Shown one piece after another: positions 46,031 through 58,168 of a stretch of DNA of 64,000 nucleotides. The first letter of the stretch is position 1, and every line of letters starts with the position of its first letter. The notes under the pieces are model-generated. The model was not told where the DNA came from. It did no database searches and saw nothing but the letters and a program-made list of their open reading frames with translations. The stretch is from Dichetophora obliterata (lineage: Eukaryota > Arthropoda > Insecta > Diptera > Sciomyzidae): assembly GCA_963920525.1 (NCBI GenBank), contig OY986435.1, positions 273,761,348-273,825,347 of the forward strand, given 5' to 3'. A program made the position numbers and the translations under genes.

Positions 46031-46899
46031 AGACTTACAAAAAAATTTACATAATTGTATACAAAGAAATTATGACAACTCTCGTTGTTAATTTGAAAAC
46101 ACGTGGATTTTATTTTGTACTCCTTAAATTTTTGAATTTTACTATTTTTACTTTTAATTTTTTGTTCACAAAATAAAAAATATATTGAAAGTAGATATCG
46201 CATTTAATTTGAAATCAGTAAACATGTCCGATATTTCTTAGTGACATAGCTATGGGAAGATAAAGGGGTATATCTTTCTCTTTTGCCTATCGCTTAGTTT
46301 AAAAGTTAAGATATTTTTATTTTTGAAAATGTGTATTTACATTTTTTACATAAATTGTTTGAAGAAAAAATATTTTGCTTTCACTGTTCCGAAAAATGTA
46401 CAATTGTATATATGTTTGTTTTTAACTGAAAACTGGCTGTTGACAAATACTCAATTTCGCATGACCTCGACCGAAATCTACTAATCACATATTTTAAAGT
46501 CATATGTAAGGGCGTTTTGTAATAAAACATTTCATGAATTTGTGTGCTTTATTTGTTTGAGATTGTACCTGAAAAGAAAATATAACTGCTATCAAGTAAT
46601 TCAAGTAAATGACTAGTAACTCCATTTTGAGATTTTTAATTATATATTACAGAAAGTCTCTTATAAGAAGTCTGTAGAATACATAAATGTTTCATCATCA
46701 GCCTAAAACTGTGTGACACCCTTTAATTTTAAACTTAAAATTCAATTTTTATTTAAAAAAAATTAGGAAGCAGCAAGTTTTGATTTCTGGGGCACTACTA
46801 CTTTGATTGTTATTTAGGAGCTTTTTATTATTTTAATTTCTATGTATTGCTTCCTATTTAACAATAAACTTTCAGAGTGTGATTGCATGTCTTGTTGAA
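46031..46899. other. AT-rich stretch, nothing recognised
   Basis: No motif-bearing ORF and no repeat partner seen. Confidence 0.4.
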
Positions 46900-47089
46900 C
46901 CTAGTTCTACTAGTTTTCTAATCATTATTTTCCAATTTCCTGAATCGAAAGATTTTAAGTAATTTTTAAGTAAAAAAATCGTCTGCAAAGCCACATTTAT
47001 TTTCTATCTAGATTTTCGTATATTACATTAATTTTGGTTTACATTAATTATGTTATTATTTGTCTTATTTATTTAGTCTGTTCAACGTG

Positions 47090-47330
47090 ATAGTCTTAAA
47101 TATTTTATCTTTAACAATGAGCTTGATAATAGGTCTATAGTTGGAACAAAACTTCTTTGCTACCGATTTTATTTTTTAGTACTGACCTGATTTTTAATTC
47201 TTTGGGATAATTTATAGATCTACAGCTTTCATTTAAAAAATTGGTGAGAAGACTGGTGAGTGCTGCTTTATTTATTTGTGCAAAACGTGTTGAGGCATTA
47301 TCATATTCATTTGCCGATTTTTATTTCAAA
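47090..47330 (-). pseudogene. Decayed LINE reverse transcriptase fragment
   Basis: The minus strand is open for about 58 codons, reading KSANEYDNASTRFAQINKAA, LTNFLNESCRSINYPKELKI and VLKNKIGSKE, then in a second frame NYRPIIKLIV and FKTITLNRLNK. This fits the order of a finger-region helix, PxxLKxxxVxPIxKxGS and YRPI...KIFEK...RL blocks of Jockey/CR1-type RT. No catalytic box follows convincingly. An old relic. Confidence 0.5.
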
Positions 47331-47614
47331 TCTTTAACTCTTTTTCGATTTCAATTCAGTCACAATCATTTAATATAAAATAATTAAAAAAGTAGTTTTC
47401 GTTTGCTGGGTGCTTAGTTTGAGAATTTTCTGTGATATTATTAAATCATCTATACAATTAGAAAAACGATAAAAATTGTTAAACCATCTTAAAAATTACT
47501 CATATAACCAAGAAACATAAAATATAATATGTTACATATTGGTTGCGAGATCGTCACTTCTTCAACAGAGAGTCAAAAAAAAAAAAAAAACATGCACAGT
47601 TATTACATATAAAA

Positions 47615-48290
47615 TATTATGTTAAAATATTCTTTATTTTATTCACTTTTAAAATAGTTTCAACAAAAGTTCTGAAAATATCATGTTCATAAAACAAATG
47701 AACAAATAACAAAAAATGTACATTTCATGAAGCCAAAAAAAAACTTGTACGCTGCAGAAATTTCAAAGAAACAAAGGTTTTACGTCTTTATATTTAAAAA
47801 CTAGTATTTTGTGTGATGACCCTTAGCTATTATAATGGCTTGCAACTTTGTTGGCATTGATAGAGACCAAGTTTGTGTGATGCAAGTGGTAATTTACGCC
47901 CATATGTTTTGTACTGCAACTTAAAGCTCTTTTATGTTTTTAACGGTTTTTTCTCTTTGTTTGTATTTCCATATGGACCTACAAATGTTCGATTGCGTTT
48001 GAATCGGGACTTTGGGTAGATGGAGAAATATTATCTTACAGTTGCACAGCAGCCTTTCTTCAACCAAAAGTTAGGAATGCTTTGGATCATTGTGGATCCA
48101 AAAAATGAATTTGATAACGGTACCTTTCGATGCTGCGTAATATGAAGAGTGAACATGTTTTTTTTTGGCTTCATGAAATGTGCCTGTTTTGCTTTTTGTT
48201 AATTTGCTTTAAGAAGATGATATTTTCACAATTTTTGTTAAAACTATTTTAAAAGAGAATAAAGTAAAGAATATTTTAAAATTTTATTTT
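47615..48290 (-). mobile_element. Tc1-like transposon remnant with long inverted ends
   Basis: 47620-47745 is inverted at 48165-48290, sharing AAAATATTCTTTA, TTTTAAAATAGTTT, ATCATGTTCAT-like and CATTTCATGAAGCCAAAAAA blocks. Between the arms is a transposase remnant (47815-48150). At about 680 bp the element is internally deleted. The terminal TA duplication could not be fixed. Confidence 0.75.
47815..48150 (-). pseudogene. Tc1-like transposase C-terminus, degraded
   Basis: Minus strand: STQSPDSNAIEHL before a stop (the QSPDLNPIENLW-type motif containing the second catalytic residues of the DDE domain) and, in the last frame, TQTWSLSMPTKLQAIIIAKG ending HHTKY and a stop, the canonical Tc1 transposase C-terminus. 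The N-terminal DNA-binding domain and first catalytic Asp are missing. Inactive. Confidence 0.8.
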
Positions 48291-49137
48291 ATACTAGCAA
48301 ATACCGCTGCTTCGCCTGCGATAAAAATATTAAATACCAATTTAAAATTAAAATATTTAGTTTTTCAAATTCAAAACATAAAAATTATTGTTTTTATTTT
48401 GTTTTGTTATGAAAAATTGGTATAAATATTTAAACGGTAATTTTTATGATGACATAAACTTGCCTGGCTTTCATAGGTTTTTGACTTTTAAAAAAGTCCT
48501 GCATAACGGGGTTATAAAAAATGTTGGCACAAAATTTTTAAAATTTGTAATAAAAAATGTAATAAAAAATATATTCTTCTTTAATTTAAAAAAAATTCGT
48601 TATAATGACATCAAACTTTTGGCGAAACTATAGGCTTTCTTAGTATAACGCGTTGTTGTATAAAAAGACGTTGATTAATAAAAATACTGGTAAATGACAG
48701 CTTTTTCGGATATATTTTATACAGATAGTAGGCATATTAAAAAAATCCTCTTATTATGACATCAAAATTATTGCGATATCAGTATAATTCTTAAGCCTAA
48801 GAATGAGAAAAAAACGATTAAAATTTCAAGTTTTAACTTAGCACTCAAAAATCTCCATTTTCAAATCGATTTTCATCAAATTTTCTATGTCTCAAAGTTC
48901 AATTAAGTAAATTGGAAAGATGGGAAAAGATTTACCGGGTCCTCACCAACGCAATGTTTTATATTGCTTTCAAAAAACCCCTAAAATATCACATTTGTGC
49001 TCAAAAATAGGCCAAAAATAATTTTTATTGTAAATTTGGTTTTTTTAATTTGTATATCCTTACTCTTTTATATAATAACATCATTTATCTCCAAAAATTG
49101 CTCCATTTTAACACATAAACAGTTTCTATCAATAAAA
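48291..49137. other. Unassigned AT-rich sequence
   Basis: It begins with ACTAGCAAATACCGCTGCTTCGCCTGCG, a motif type common at borders of arthropod interspersed repeats (from memory). ORFs 48388-48633 and 48997-49197 are lysine, asparagine and isoleucine rich and carry no motif. Confidence 0.35.
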
Positions 49138-49639
49138 AGATACAGTTTCGATTGTATCGTAAGTATAGACGTAGAATTCCTTTTTATACAGAAATAGAGA
49201 AAAATTCTGTTTTTTTCATGTATATTCTTCAAAAACTTTTTAAAGCATTTTATCTTCTAAATAAAAATTATTCAAAAACAAATATGTTGTTGTTGTCCTT
49301 CTTTAAACTTACCTGATCTAAAATGCTCATAACAAATCATGTAAAAATTTGTTTTGTTTTATAAAAAGTTTTCTTTTGATATTTATGGTGATTTATGGTA
49401 ATTTATGGTTGTTCTTTTCCATTTGTTTTGTTGGTTAAAACTAATGTATTTCAAAGTTATGTTTAATTAATGGAAATAAATATGGGTAAATTTTAATTTC
49501 TTTTCCTGTAGTAAAGAGCATATACATACAGATATGTATATTTTAAAAGTAATTTTAAATTAAAATGTAGTTAACAAATAATTTTTATTATGGAAAAAAT
49601 ATAACGCATAATGTAAATAATTCGAATTTATTATGGTAT

Positions 49640-50280
49640 TTAAAAAATAAATATAGTTTTTAAAACACAACGCATGCTTAGTAACGCATGCGCAAATTTG
49701 CGTAGTAATAGTATACATACATGCTGAAAATAAACATTCGTAGGGCGGGCTCGGAGAGGAATGAAGTAGAAAGCAGAGAAAAGCGAGCTAGTTGTCAAAT
49801 ACAGCTGTTCATGTCGAGTAAAAATTAAGAACATCTTAAAAAAATTTCAGCTAACTGAACCAACAACAATTACCAAGTAAATATAAAACAACGACGCACA
49901 GAAAAGAGCAAGATCACAGCGGTTGAGCAGCGTTAGAGGGAATGAACCGAATCGTCCACAGAAAATAAACAGAACTTTGCTTACTACGTCCCGCTTTTCA
50001 CTCGCCACACACAAAAATTCTCGAGCTTGTGGCGAAAGCAATTATTGCTCTGGTAGCAAGATCTCTTTGTCCCGCTTTTCACTCGGCAATAATTGGCTTT
50101 GCCGCAAGCAGTTTGTGGATTATTCACCCGCATGAGGGGGTTTACGAAAGTCCCCTTTAAACCCGAGTAGTCAACAAATTACTTTTGGCAAAAGCAACTA
50201 TTGCTCATAGAATTGCAGAGTGAAAAACGGCCCTTTGCAGCACATGCAGAACCAAAACAACAATACCAGCAGCTCGTAGC
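49640..50280. other. GC-richer segment of unknown type within copy B
   Basis: Contains CGCATGC repeats (49672-49694), a TCCCGCTTTTCACTCG block present twice (49988 and 50072) and an AACCAACAACAATTACCAAG stretch. The texture recalls an LTR or leader sequence, but I found no paired LTR, primer site or gag/pol trace. The short ORFs are not called. Confidence 0.3.
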
Positions 50281-50289
50281 AACGTTGCC

Positions 50290-50720
50290 AGTTATGTTGG
50301 AAAAATCCCAATCGTGGTAATTTTTAATTGCCCTTAGGAATTTTTGTTTCTGGGAATTCCTATTAAATTTTTTAATTCAGCGTGGTATTTTTTAATTGGC
50401 GTGGAAATTCAGCGGGGTATTTTTAAATTTCCGTGGGAGTTTGGTAATATTCTTCATACATTTTTTTCTTTTTTAGTAAGCGAAGTTTCTTTGTGGTATT
50501 TCTAAATATTTTTTAAATTGTTTGTGCATATGGGACTTAATGTGGTATTTTTTTATGTGAATGAGATTTTTGTGGCAATTTTTAATGCATATGAAATTTT
50601 TGGTGGTATTTTTAAAACGCGTGGTATTTTTGTGGTAATTTTTAATAATCGTGAGATTTTTCGTTGATATTTTTAAATTGCGGTAGAAAATTTTTTGTTT
50701 ATATTTACAATGGTAATTTT
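50290..50720. repeat. Minisatellite of GTGGTAATTTTTAATnnCGTG type
   Basis: Roughly ten diverged units of about 35-40 bp with alternating GTGGTATTTTT and CGTGAGATTTTT cores. In copy A (1985-2035) only one to two units are present, so the array expanded or contracted after the copies separated. Confidence 0.75.
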
Positions 50721-51382
50721 TGTTGCATTTAATTTATGTTATTGAGAAAAAAGTAACTTTTTGTCGGAATTGTTTTTAATTTTAACTGGCAACCTTGGCT
50801 AGTAGTAGTACATTTTTTTGTAGCCGCATACTGGCTCTCTAGCTACATGCATCTGTATTCTCTATTGCATTACAACCCAACAAGCCATGAATGTTACTGT
50901 GCCAGATAAACGGTACTTTAAACGGCAGCGTCTGATTTGCTGGTATGAAAACGACATGTTTTTGTATCTTTAAACCGTTCTCTATATAATTGTAAACTCC
51001 TTTTCTATATTTATCACGAATCGAATTGAAATTTATGTCAGATTCGCTTGATGTGTCGTTTGTTCTTGTCTTTTTTTCCCTTTTTTTCATCACCCGTTCG
51101 CCAAAAAACATCAAAAATCCATTGAATCTTTTATTGAAATCAAGGTATTGCAGTTGAGTTGGCGTTTATTGTTTAGTTTATTGTTGCAACTTAATTAAAA
51201 CCATTTCATTAAATACAAATTCTAATTGTTTGCTAGTGTAAATCGTTCTTGATTTTAAATACAAATTCTAGTTGTTTGATACTTTAAAATCGTTTATTAA
51301 GCTTTAGGTTAGGTTAGAACTATCAATTGCTCTAACTAGTTAATCAATCAGCTTACTAATTAATCAGCTTTTGATGTTTGCC

Positions 51383-53130
51383 TAGGGAAGAGAGAAATAT
51401 TTTCAGGTGGAAAAAAGAGAGGCAGAGAAGCGCGAGCAGGAGAAGATTGAGATGTATGGTGACAGGAATGAAGCCCGAAAATTTTTCGAAAAAATAGGAC
51501 GCCTTGCCGATGGTTTTACAACCGGGGCCTCTTCCTGCAAGGATGAAAATGGTAATCTAGTGACAGATGTCCGGAGTTATGGAGTGAACACTTCTCTAAG
51601 CTTCTAAATGGCGACGCTGACAACAATCCCGCCAATAGAGATGATATTCCGGAAACCCCAATTTCGGATGACAGCGTTGAGGTTCCGCTGCCCGACTATG
51701 ATGAAGTTCTGACAGCTATAGCTCGGCTTAAAAATAACAAAGCCGCGGGAGCTGATGGCTTACCTGCTGAGCTGTTTAAGAACGGAGGCGAAGCTCTACT
51801 TAAATGCATTCACGAGCTTCTATGCAGAATATGGTCGGAAGAATGCATTCCGAACGATTGGAGTCTCAGTGTGCTCTGCCCAATCCACAAGAAAGGCGAT
51901 CCGACTATCTGTGCCAATTACCGTGTGATAAGCCTTCTTAATATCGCATATAAGGTCCTGTTGAGCATTTTATGTGAAAGATTGAAGCCCATTGTAAACG
52001 AACTGATCGGACCTTATTTGTGTGGCTTCAGACCTGGAAAGTCCACCATCGACCAGTTTTTCACGCTACGACAAATCTTGGAGAAGACTCAAGAAAAACA
52101 AGTCGACACCCACCATCTTTTTGTTGACTATAAAGCCGCCTTCGACAGCCCAATAAGGAAGCACCTGTTCTCCACCATGTCTGAATTTGGTATTCCTGCA
52201 AAACTAATACGACTTTGCAGGATGGCACTGAGCAACACCAGCAGCGCAGTTAAAATCGGGAAGGACCTCTCCCCACCATTTATTACCAAACGAGGTTTCA
52301 GACAAGGTGATTCCTTATCGTGCGACTTTTTCAACCAAATGATGGAAAAGATCATCCGAGCTGCTGATCTGAGACGTAGTGGCACAATATTCTACAAGAG
52401 TGTTATGCTGCTTGCTTATGCTGATGAAATAGATATCATTGGCCATAATACGCGCGAAGTCAGTGCAGCATTTTCCAGATTAGAAAGAGAGTCAAGTCGA
52501 ATGGGTCTGTCAGTGAATGCAGATAAGACGAAATACTTGGTGTCAACAAATAAACAGTCCCAGCGTCTTGGAACCCAAGTTACCGTTGACAATACCTCAT
52601 TCGAGGTTGTGAAGAACTTCGTTTATCTGGGATCCAGCATTAATTCAACCAACGACATCAGCATTGAGATCAAACGAAGAATAACTCTTGCCAACAGGTG
52701 TTACTTTGGGCTCAGTAGGCAATTGAGAAGCAGAGCCCTCTCTCGACGAACGATAATCACGCTCTATAAATCGCTCATCATGCCCGTCCAACTTTATGCA
52801 TCACAAACCTGGACGCTGAGCAGTTCAGATGAAAAGACTTTAGGAGCATTCGAGAGAAAGATTCTTCGTAAGATCTACGGACCAATCTGCGTCAATGGCG
52901 AGTACCGAATACGGTGGAATGATGAACTGTACGAGCTGAACGCTCAGCGGCGGTCAACGCAGAAGAGGACGACCGCATCTTCGTTGGAAAGACCAAGTAG
53001 AGGACAACCTGACGAAGCTTGGAATTTCCAAGTGGCGCCAGCAAGCGAAAGACAGAAATGGCTGGCGCAAATTCTTAGATGAGGCCAAGACCGACATACG
53101 GTTGTAGCGCCAACTAAGTAAGCAAGTAAG
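51383..53130 (+). mobile_element. RTE-type LINE, 5'-truncated, with 11-bp target duplication
   Basis: TGATGTTTGCC lies at 51372-51382 and again at 53131-53141. Copy A has the undivided site, inverted, near 1200-1215. The element has the 5'-truncated coding region of an RTE LINE and, instead of poly(A), a short run of AAGTAAGCAAGTAAG-type repeats at its 3' end, as is usual for RTE elements. Confidence 0.93.
51407..53115 (+). pseudogene. RTE-type reverse transcriptase, three frames, altered catalytic box
   Basis: Order: KREAEKREQEKIEMYGDRNE and GASSCKDENGNLVTD (linker, frame one); LWSEHFSKLLNGD, KAAGADGLPAELFKNGG, LCPIHKKGDPTICANYR, GPYLCGFRPGKSTIDQ, HHLFVDYKAAFDS (first catalytic Asp), KRGFRQGDSLS, MLLAYADEIDIIG (frame two, to 53082); and in a third frame HLRWKDQVEDNLTKLGISKW and FLDEAKTDIRL ending at 53107. 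The catalytic box reads YADE where family members have ADD. About 30 residues are missing near 52950. The endonuclease is absent (5' truncation). Not functional. Confidence 0.92.
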
Positions 53131-53878
53131 TGATGTTTGCCTTTTCATATTGAAAATGTTGTTGTTGTTGTTTCTTTGGAAAAAGTTCGTTAGAGCAATT
53201 AACTGTTCTAACCTGACCTAAAGCTCAATAAACGATTTTAAAGTATCAAACAACTAGAATTTGTATTTAAAATCAAGAAGGATTTAAACTATCAAACATT
53301 TATAATATGTATTTAAATCATAGAAAATCAACATTAATATATAACTTAATAAATGGTACGCTTATATGAAACACACAATGCATAGTTTGCTGACAAAGAA
53401 ACGGTCCGCTTCAGTGCTTTTAAAAGTGCACGCCGTTTTCAACCGAGCCGATTGGCTATCTGGGGAAAAAAAAGTACGCAACTGATGTGTATTTATATAT
53501 GTATGTTTTACATACATATTAATAAAAAACAACAACAACAACAAAAGCAGCACAACAACGAACGACGTGATTAAGAACCAAACAAGCAAACACAACAACA
53601 ACAACAACAACAACCTTAAAACAGCATAAACAACTACTGCAGCTAAGCAGCTTGTGCATTTCTCATGCGAATATATGAATTTTTCATCTTCTTAGATTTT
53701 GCTATTTTATTAGATATTTTTTTTATTCCCACTAAAACTGATATTTTGGCCTTTTTTTTTTTCTTTGTACGATGAATATTAAAGGCTGTATGCATACTCC
53801 AAAATGTCAAATATCACTTTGAAAAAATTTGTGAAAATGACACCCATACAAACCGCGCTGCAAGACGTAATTCTACGA

Positions 53879-54076
53879 CAAAACCATGGGTCACAATATA
53901 TTTCCCTCCCTATGATTTTTTTTTTAATGAAAATTTATTTGCTTAAAATGTTATATTTTTTTACAATATAACATTTAACAATGTACAGCTTAAAACTATT
54001 TTCTGTGAAAAAAATGTTGTAATATTTCAAACCATTCCAAAGTTATATACATAAATCAATGTTTAAATCTATTTCC
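53879..54076. other. Short spacer, nothing recognised
   Basis: T-rich sequence between the composite repeat and the next dispersed repeat. Confidence 0.4.
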
Positions 54077-55560
54077 TTATCTATATAATTATAGTGTACC
54101 CAACAGACGTTGTCCTGACCCAATTCAATGAATTTTTTTATGATCGTTTTGTGAATTTGTGAAAGTGTGTAAATTGACCTACGAAAAAACTCATGCAAGA
54201 CGTTTCCTTTTGAAACATCAATGCATGATGATCAGAACCTTCTGATGTATACAGCATGCTTATTGATGTATAGTATTCCCCCGGCAGATGTTGTCCTGCC
54301 GCAGACTACTTTACTTACTGCTATGTACGAAATTTCATGTTGTTCGGAAGAAAAAATTTTATATATTCACGATTTTTAGTTTAGTTGCCGAAAGTAGCTA
54401 TATGAACTAAATGTTCCAATTCTAGTCTAATCGACCAAAACCGTTCATAATATATCATTTTTGTTTAATTGTGGGAGGTAATGGGGATGTGGCATAATTT
54501 TTTCACTTAAACCATCTCGTACTCGAAACAAATCGACTGCCCGAATTTCAGCCCAATCTAGCTTAAACCTAGTGCGCTTTGCTTTACTCCACGTTTATCC
54601 CCCGAAAAGTGGATGTAACTAAAGTGGGTCATGCCCATTTTTAGTAAAGTTGATGAAAGTAACCATACAAAGTAAATTATCAAATTGTAGTCTTAGAGCC
54701 AATTTTTCAGTGCGAGTTTAAACTCTAGTCAAATTAAACCGAGCTTAACTCACCAAAATTGGACGTTTAAACTCGGCTTAACTAGATATTTTAGCATTCG
54801 TTGAAGTTAAATTGACTTAAATTATCATACAATATGTTTCTTTTCTGCCTAAACCGTGTTTAAACGTCCAATTTCGGTGAGTTAAGCTCGGTTTAATTTG
54901 ACTAGAGTTTAAGCTCGCACTGAAAAATTGGCCCTTATTCGACCAAAATCGTCTGAAATATAATATTTTGTGCAAAAAGTGGACTTGAAAAGTAGGCGTG
55001 GCAAATCTAACATAGCATAATAGGATTGAGTTGACACAACAATTCGTTTGATACCTATATCGTCTTAATCGGTTCTTTTATATATATACAACGCTTTTAT
55101 ATGTATATTCGTATAGATAGACTAACACAATCTCTAGTGAAGAAAAGCTGGCTGGAAAGGCTGCAAAACTTAGTTTATGCTTATTACTCAATTCTGGCAT
55201 CTCCTCTCAAAACATTTGCAAAGGACATGAATTAACACTGTATGAAAGCAAGAATCTCACTGAAATCAACTACACAACATTGCTGCCGTGTTATATTGAG
55301 AGAAGCTCTAGCGACAAAGAGAGGAAAGCTCTGTTTGCTGTTGTATTGTGCTGCTCTTGAATATAAGCATCAAATAAAATCCGTGATTTTGTAATAGTTA
55401 AATAATAAATTTTTAGAAAACCTTTGTAAGCTATGACAATCTAAAATATCATAGGAATCGAATAAAAAAGTATTATCAAAATCGGTTCAGCGGTTACAGA
55501 GCTTATTCTGGATCAAATTTCGTGAGTCTCCTTCTATTTAATAGTATAGATAATCGTAAT
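54077..55560. repeat. Interspersed repeat with TTATCTATAnnATTA ends
   Basis: TTATCTATATAATTATAGTG at 54077 faces the inverted TTATCTATACTATTAAATAG at about 55535-55554. The interior has paired GTTGTCCTG.CCC blocks (54109 and 54293) and TCGGTTCAGCGGTTACAGAG near the right end. No protein is recognised; the class is unresolved. Confidence 0.55.
54696..54934. mobile_element. Hairpin MITE, PIF/Harbinger type, TTA target duplication
   Basis: GAGCCAATTTTTCAGTGCGA at the left is inverted as GGGCCAATTTTTCAGTGCGA at the right. Arms of about 80 bp differ at only a few positions around a loop of about 75 bp. TTA flanks both ends (54693-54695 and 54935-54937), the 3-bp TWA duplication known for PIF/Harbinger. 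239 bp, non-coding, nested in the 54077-55560 repeat. Confidence 0.85.
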
Positions 55561-58165
55561 TATTAGAATATGTTAACAAACAGAAAAGAATTGTAGGTAC
55601 ACTTAATCAATTATTTTACCTTTTTATAAATCATTAATCATTAATAAACAGCTTTGGTTTAATGAGACATTAAAAAATTTCACATGTAAAATATCACTTT
55701 TTTTATTGTTCGACAGAAGCGCACAAGCATTAAAAAACGCCTTAATACTAGTAGTGGGTGGCCAAATTAATAGGGACACCAGTAGTTGTATATTTTAAGC
55801 TCCATGAATTATATGCAAGGTGCCCCAGATATAGCATTAATTTCCTCGGGTACTGATTTTCCTTGATTAGGCGAGTAAGAAAATGCAATGATGAGGGTGA
55901 CCCCTCCCCCCTTTTTGAGCTAGAGAGGAAAAACTTAAAAATAGGTGTTATAACATTTTACTCCATATTTAATGTGTCTCTTAACCGATCTCCTAAGTCA
56001 AAAGCATCTTAAAAAAGGGACTACATGACCTTCAACCCAATGATATAAAAGCCGTTTTCTAATTTGTAAAAGTATTTGTATTTGCATTGAGTACTCAGTA
56101 CTATGGCAAGATCAAAAACCAAGACAATAGAATTCTTTATCAGTAGCTACGCCACTGTTTCTATTTATTGGTTTTAAGCTATTTTGGTAAAATCGTTTTT
56201 AAGGAATGATTTAATACAATTCCTTGATTGCCCGTGTGTAGGCTTGTGAAATTGGAAGCTGAAAATTAGCAACCTTGCGTCATAATAAAGCAAATACAAA
56301 TCCATTAAAAAATAAAAAAAAACATGACCCATTTTAAATATTAATGAACTAGTTCCAACTCTTTTTTTACAACGTTTATTTCGGTTGTTCCGGTTGTATC
56401 TAGCAAAACTTTTCTCTGAAGGTCTTGCTTAAGTGCATCAACAAGCAGAAAATGGAAAAAAAACAATTTGCGCAAATTTTTCGCCTCATTACAAAACTTG
56501 CAAGTTTAGTTTTTGCATTAATGCTTGTTTTAACCCTAGTTTGCACATTTTACTTTGCTCATTTAGTTAGTTTGACTAGTGAAAAAGCTTTATAGAAAGT
56601 TATTTCATTTTCATGTTTGCGCTATTTGTGTACACTATGTTAATAATATAAAAAGAAACAAATTTTTCACTTAGAACATACACTCATATATATGATAATT
56701 ATCATGCATGAACATAAGGGTGGTGGTCTTTGGATTGAGAAATAAAAAGTTCATCGGTTCTCGAGCTTGAGGCTGCATACGTTCATAAAAGTCTAAAAAT
56801 ATACCATGCAAATTTTCATCCAAAACTATTAACATTTACATTTAGAGGTCGCTTAAGGACTTTGAAGATTCCAAATATATGTTGACATGTGAATTTATGT
56901 ATGTAGTTACGTAGAAAAATATATGTTAGCAATTGGTAAAAATTCAATATTTCAAAATCATATTCAATATTTCATAATATTGTTAATATGTGTCGTAGAT
57001 AACTATGATTCCCTTAGCAAATATGAATGTTTTGTTTGATTCCCTCAGAAAATATGAATGTTATAAATTTTTTCCAAAGAAGTTTCTTTTTTAAAAAGAC
57101 CTTTTGCAGAGTTATCCAGAAAAAACATTATATAAAACATTTTAAAAATACTGAAAAAATACAGGGTCTGAAAATGGACCCTGTAGTTTTTGATACTCAA
57201 AAAAAAAAAAAAAAAATAATAATATTAAGAAAGATTTGAGAAGAGTGCCAATATTTTCAGTGTTCGATTTTTTATTTTTTTTTTCTAACTAACGATAACG
57301 AAACTTACCCCACATATTAATGTTTTTATATTAAGTTATTTCTCCCATCAAGTTTTAAATCTAAGTTTTAGACTTTTAATTTTTTTTGGGGCATTCTACG
57401 TACAAGAGGAAAATGAGAATAATTTTAATGTTTCCAATTATCTTTAATTTGGTAAAAAACTATAGCAAAAAGTCTATACTTTATGAACCTGTGAAAAAAG
57501 ATTTTAAAAACTTCCTTAAAAAATCCTTTTTTTTGTATATGGCAACTATTATTTCATACAGAGATGCTAGGAAGTAAAATGTCGATTATGTTTGCAACAC
57601 TGTTGTCTGGCATTCTGGCAACTGTAGGAACCTGGAGCGCGTCTTTTATAGATATATTTGATAAAATTGAATTTATAATATAGAAATAAGGCGAAGAGGT
57701 AAGTAAGTTTTTGTGAATTTCTTCTTTGAACAGATGTAAGTCGCATGATCCAGTAGTCACGCAAGCATATATAAAAGTTGTTTTTCTAACCTGAAACACG
57801 ACCTCATAAATTCAATACTTCTCAGAAGTAAAAACAAACATGTGATGCACTATTTAAACATATTTTAAGAGTTAAGGCGATCATGATATGCTTTCGAGAC
57901 TGTTTCAAAATGTTTCCCAGTAGTCACGATGAATAGCCTGATTTTATTTCAATGCCGTTGTGTGGAGCTGAATTTACTCTTCTGACCCAAAATGAAATAG
58001 TTGAAGCTTCTTTATGTATTTGTGCTTACACATTTATAGGAGGCATACCCTGTCAATTAGTTAAACAAAAGCACAACATTTTATAAATTCGAAAATGTTT
58101 TTTTGATACAATAAAGAAAGTTAAATTACCCTCAAGTGACAGTGAACAAGTATTAAATGTTGAAC
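55561..58165. other. Long stretch without recognised genes
   Basis: 55763-55781 carries the inverted copy of the fragment at 27681-27711. ORFs 57027-57239, 57386-57577 and 57554-57799 lack motifs and include homopolymers. No mobile-element ends were identified. Confidence 0.4.
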
Positions 58166-58168
58166 CTA

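Larger units (their letters stand above)
49138..53878. mobile_element. Composite interspersed repeat, copy B (inverted relative to copy A)
   Basis: 53160-53878, 51130-51370 and 50690-51060 correspond in inverted order to 477-1350 and 1350-1930 of copy A; 49138-49330 corresponds to one arm of its terminal palindrome. Copy B differs by an RTE insertion, an expanded minisatellite (50290-50720) and about 900 bp of extra sequence (49380-50290) in place of the second palindrome arm. Confidence 0.75.

Noticed and set aside
46980..47010. Second RT catalytic box (CGFADD) downstream of the relic at 47090-47330
   Set aside because: It lies too close to the YRPI block and has no supporting flanking motifs; chance is likely.
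49640..50280. Solo LTR of an LTR retrotransposon
   Set aside because: No TG...CA boundaries with a target duplication, no second LTR and no gag/pol trace could be supported.
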